A stretch of DNA of 64,000 nt from Roseibacillus sp. (lineage in GTDB: Bacteria; Verrucomicrobiota; Verrucomicrobiia; Verrucomicrobiales; Akkermansiaceae): NCBI GenBank assembly GCA_022448985.1, contig JAKVCR010000034.1, forward strand, positions 24,746 through 88,745, given 5' to 3'. The position numbers and the translations under genes were made by a program. Below the pieces are notes generated by a model, which did no database searches, had not been told where the DNA came from, and was given only the letters and a program-made list of their open reading frames with translations. Shown in pieces: positions 62,370-64,000 of the stretch (its first letter is position 1; every line of letters starts with the position of its first letter).

Positions 62370-63287
62370 ATGACGAATCCACGATTTCAAATCCTCCTGG
62401 CGCAGCACTATGGGATGTGTTTCGGCGTGCGTGATGCCCTGACGGAGGCGGAGCGGGTGGCCTCCCGGCGACCGGCCACGATCCTGGGAGAACTGGTTCA
62501 TAACGAGGCAGTAAGGGAGAGATTGAGCAAAGCCGGGGCCCTGGAGGGTCAACTGGAGGGAGAGAGTGCCTCTACTGCTGATGTCATCGTGACGGCTCAC
62601 GGGGCATCAGACCGGGACCGCAGGCGCTGGAAAAATGCCGGGTACCGGGTGACCGATACGACCTGCCCGCTGGTACGTAAGGCGCACGTGGTTCTGGCCC
62701 GATTGGTCCTGGAGGGATGCACCCCGGTGGTCATCGGGAAGCGGGGGCACGTGGAAGTGCGCGGATTGACAGGAGATTTCCCGGGAGCGCACGTGGTTTT
62801 GAACGAACCGGAGGTAGAAGCGCTACCCTTTTCCAGACGCTTCGGGGTGGTGGCTCAGACCACCCAGCCGATTGACCGGGTGGAGGATGTGCTGGAGAAG
62901 ATCCGGCGGCGTCATCCCGATGCCGAGGTGGTATTCAAGGACACGGTCTGCCACCCCACCAAGGCCCGGCAGAAAGCACTCGAGACCCTCTGTCAGGAAG
63001 TTGATTTCGTTCTGGTGGTCGGGGGGCATAACTCCAACAACTCCCGGCAACTTGTGGAAAAGGCACGGCGGAATGGCTGTCGTTCCGAGCGGGTCACGCG
63101 CTCCGGGGAGATCCGGGCAGAATGGTTTTCCGATACCAGGGTGGTAGGTGTTACGGCGGGGACATCGACCCTGGAAGAGAGCGTCGAGGAAATCGTGGTG
63201 CATCTTGAGAGCCTCGGCGGGAGGAGGAAGGTATTGCCCCGGCCGAACGCGGCAGCGGCGTTTTCAGGCAAGAAGCTTGCTGTATGA
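62370..63287 (+). CDS. ispH: 4-hydroxy-3-methylbut-2-enyl diphosphate reductase
   Basis: 305-aa IspH, last enzyme of the MEP isoprenoid pathway, an Fe-S protein. The three cluster cysteines are visible: YGMCFGVRDA, TTCPLVRKAH and FKDTVCHPTKARQ. The substrate histidines are in LVHNEAV and GKRGHVEVRG, and HNSNNSRQLVE is typical. The ATG at 62370 begins the conserved N-terminus; the longer frame upstream overlaps the regulator gene. It overlaps the next gene by 4 nt (ATGA). Confidence 0.93.
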   Translation: MTNPRFQILLAQHYGMCFGVRDALTEAERVASRRPATILGELVHNEAVRERLSKAGALEGQLEGESASTADVIVTAHGASDRDRRRWKNAGYRVTDTTCPLVRKAHVVLARLVLEGCTPVVIGKRGHVEVRGLTGDFPGAHVVLNEPEVEALPFSRRFGVVAQTTQPIDRVEDVLEKIRRRHPDAEVVFKDTVCHPTKARQKALETLCQEVDFVLVVGGHNSNNSRQLVEKARRNGCRSERVTRSGEIRAEWFSDTRVVGVTAGTSTLEESVEEIVVHLESLGGRRKVLPRPNAAAAFSGKKLAV

Positions 63288-63679
63288 AGGACCACTTCCT
63301 GTTGGAAACGATCTGGATACTGTGCAGTTACGGCGCCGGTTACTCCCTCTGGTCCCTCCTAATTGCTCTCCTACTGGTGGCGTGGGGATCTGGTAGGAAG
63401 CGAGTGGGTGTCCGCATGTCTCTGCTGGGGACAGCCGTGCTCATCCTGTGGATCGGCCTGATCCTCGGAGTCGAAACAGGCTACAGGGCGTGGCAGGGCA
63501 TACCGGAGCCCCCTCAGGAGGCATTTTCAGATACCGGCGGTCCGTTTGTCGTTCTCTTCATGGGGTGGTTCCCAGCCCTGGTTTTGCTCGGCGGGGCTCA
63601 TTTTCTTCTCTACCGGTGTCATTTGAAGTTGTTGCCCTGTGCCGCGGGCCAGCCTCCGAAACTCCCCAACGGAGAGTGA
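63284..63679 (+). CDS. Small membrane protein, function unknown
   Basis: 131-aa protein with three helices (GYSLWSLLIALLLVAWG; LLGTAVLILWIGLILGVETG; VVLFMGWFPALVLLGGAHFLL). It starts in an ATGA overlap with the ispH stop. No family recognised. Confidence 0.65.
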   Translation: MKDHFLLETIWILCSYGAGYSLWSLLIALLLVAWGSGRKRVGVRMSLLGTAVLILWIGLILGVETGYRAWQGIPEPPQEAFSDTGGPFVVLFMGWFPALVLLGGAHFLLYRCHLKLLPCAAGQPPKLPNGE

Positions 63680-63705
63680 AGGAGTGAAAAATCCCCAGCA
63701 AATAA

Positions 63706-63719
63706 TGTTCTTATGAACA
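63706..63719. promoter_or_regulatory. LexA (SOS) operator
   Basis: TGTTC-TTAT-GAACA is an exact match to the palindromic LexA-binding motif reported for Verrucomicrobia (TGTTC-N4-GAACA). It is 100 nt before the conserved start of the Y-family polymerase domain, a classic SOS target. Confidence 0.75.
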
Positions 63720-64000
63720 TCATTTGTTTGACCTCGGATTCTGGTTGGTTCATAGCTCAAGAGTGTCTCGCCCGCTCTGTTCATCCCGCCCCCTGACATC
63801 CCTGTTCATCGATTGTGCCTCCTTCTTCGCCTCGGTAGAGCAGCATTTGAATCCGGCGTTGCGTGGCAAGCCGGTGGGCGTGGCCCCGGTGATGGCCGAG
63901 ACCTCCTGCTGCATCGCCGCCTCCTACGAGGCCAAGCACTATGGGGTGAAGACGGGCACTGGCATCCGCGAGGCGCGCCAGCTCTGTCCCGGTATCAAGA
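63713..64000 (+). CDS. Y-family (UmuC/DinB-type) DNA polymerase, 5' part
   Basis: Open frame running off the right edge. The family palm start is clear: LFIDCASFFASVEQHLNPAL, then RGKPVGVAPVMAETSCCIAA, SYEAKHYGVKTGTGIREARQ and LCPGI. It begins translesion synthesis. The only ATG in frame (63713) lies inside the LexA box, and between it and the conserved start (63803) the frame has no ATG or GTG. TTG 63728 or CTG 63794/63803 are the other options. The start is therefore undecided. Confidence 0.85.

Noticed and set aside
1..64000. tRNA, rRNA, CRISPR, insertion sequences, prophage or defence islands
   Set aside because: No tRNA-like cloverleaf arms, spaced repeats, transposase or integrase motifs, or phage structural genes were visible on either strand. 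A full covariance-model search would be needed to exclude tRNAs completely.

Overview
The window reads as a GC-rich chromosomal segment of a Verrucomicrobiota bacterium, probably from the order Verrucomicrobiales. This is inferred from family content, not from a marker gene. The clues are Ser/Thr kinases fused to C-type lectin domains, an SHD1-type secreted protein, a lone long GspG-like pseudopilin, a DUF6807 (PmoA-type) secreted protein, a stand-alone OvoA-type methyltransferase, and an exact match to the LexA operator reported for this phylum (TGTTC-N4-GAACA). Coding density is high. I see no tRNA, rRNA, insertion sequence, prophage or CRISPR array, so most of the window looks like ordinary chromosome.

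Layout. 1-4544: two tandem lectin-kinases, the first cut by the window edge. 4647-9256: truncated globin, SHD1 protein, CPBP protease, thiL, and a coiled-coil exported protein. 9309-12379: leuC and leuD with a TraB/GumN gene between them. 12587-18257: hflX, an L,D-transpeptidase, a SurA-like PPIase, a pseudopilin and rph. 18368-27008: lpxK, recJ, recG, a VOC protein, a LolC/E-type permease without a normal start codon, a GYF-RDD membrane protein and a predicted exonuclease. 27095-31170: a zinc-ribbon membrane protein, an unlisted 35-aa membrane peptide, a PAS-PAS-PP2C phosphatase, a CAP protein and panD. 31185-33545: a three-gene TPM/lipoprotein operon. 33917-39458: secG, a rhomboid, an orphan nuoA, a small conserved protein, ruvA, an ATP-grasp-like protein, a YbjQ protein and rpmB. 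39599-44613: an SDR, a divergent folP, three small membrane proteins, a YhaM-like nuclease and a membrane protein. 44831-48251: gamma carbonic anhydrase, a bifunctional nuclease, then an M29 peptidase / cupin / OvoA-type methyltransferase operon. 48268-55027: DUF6807 protein, an ECF sigma and probable anti-sigma pair, a lyase-like secreted protein and GTP-dependent pckG. 55204-60977: a rhomboid, a membrane-SRPBCC fusion, mazG, a secreted protein, tsf and rpsB. 61237-64000: a membrane protein with a winged-helix regulator, ispH, a small membrane protein and the start of a Y-family polymerase under a LexA box.

The most interesting items are: the peptidase/cupin/mercaptohistidine-methyltransferase operon; the LexA box on a polymerase gene that lacks an obvious start codon; the LolC/E gene whose conserved N-terminus has no ATG, GTG or TTG; several genes whose predicted -10 box sits 4-9 nt before the start codon, suggesting leaderless mRNAs; and hairpins covering the probable ribosome-binding sites of rpsB and leuC. 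No single locus is clearly a new defence or mobile system.
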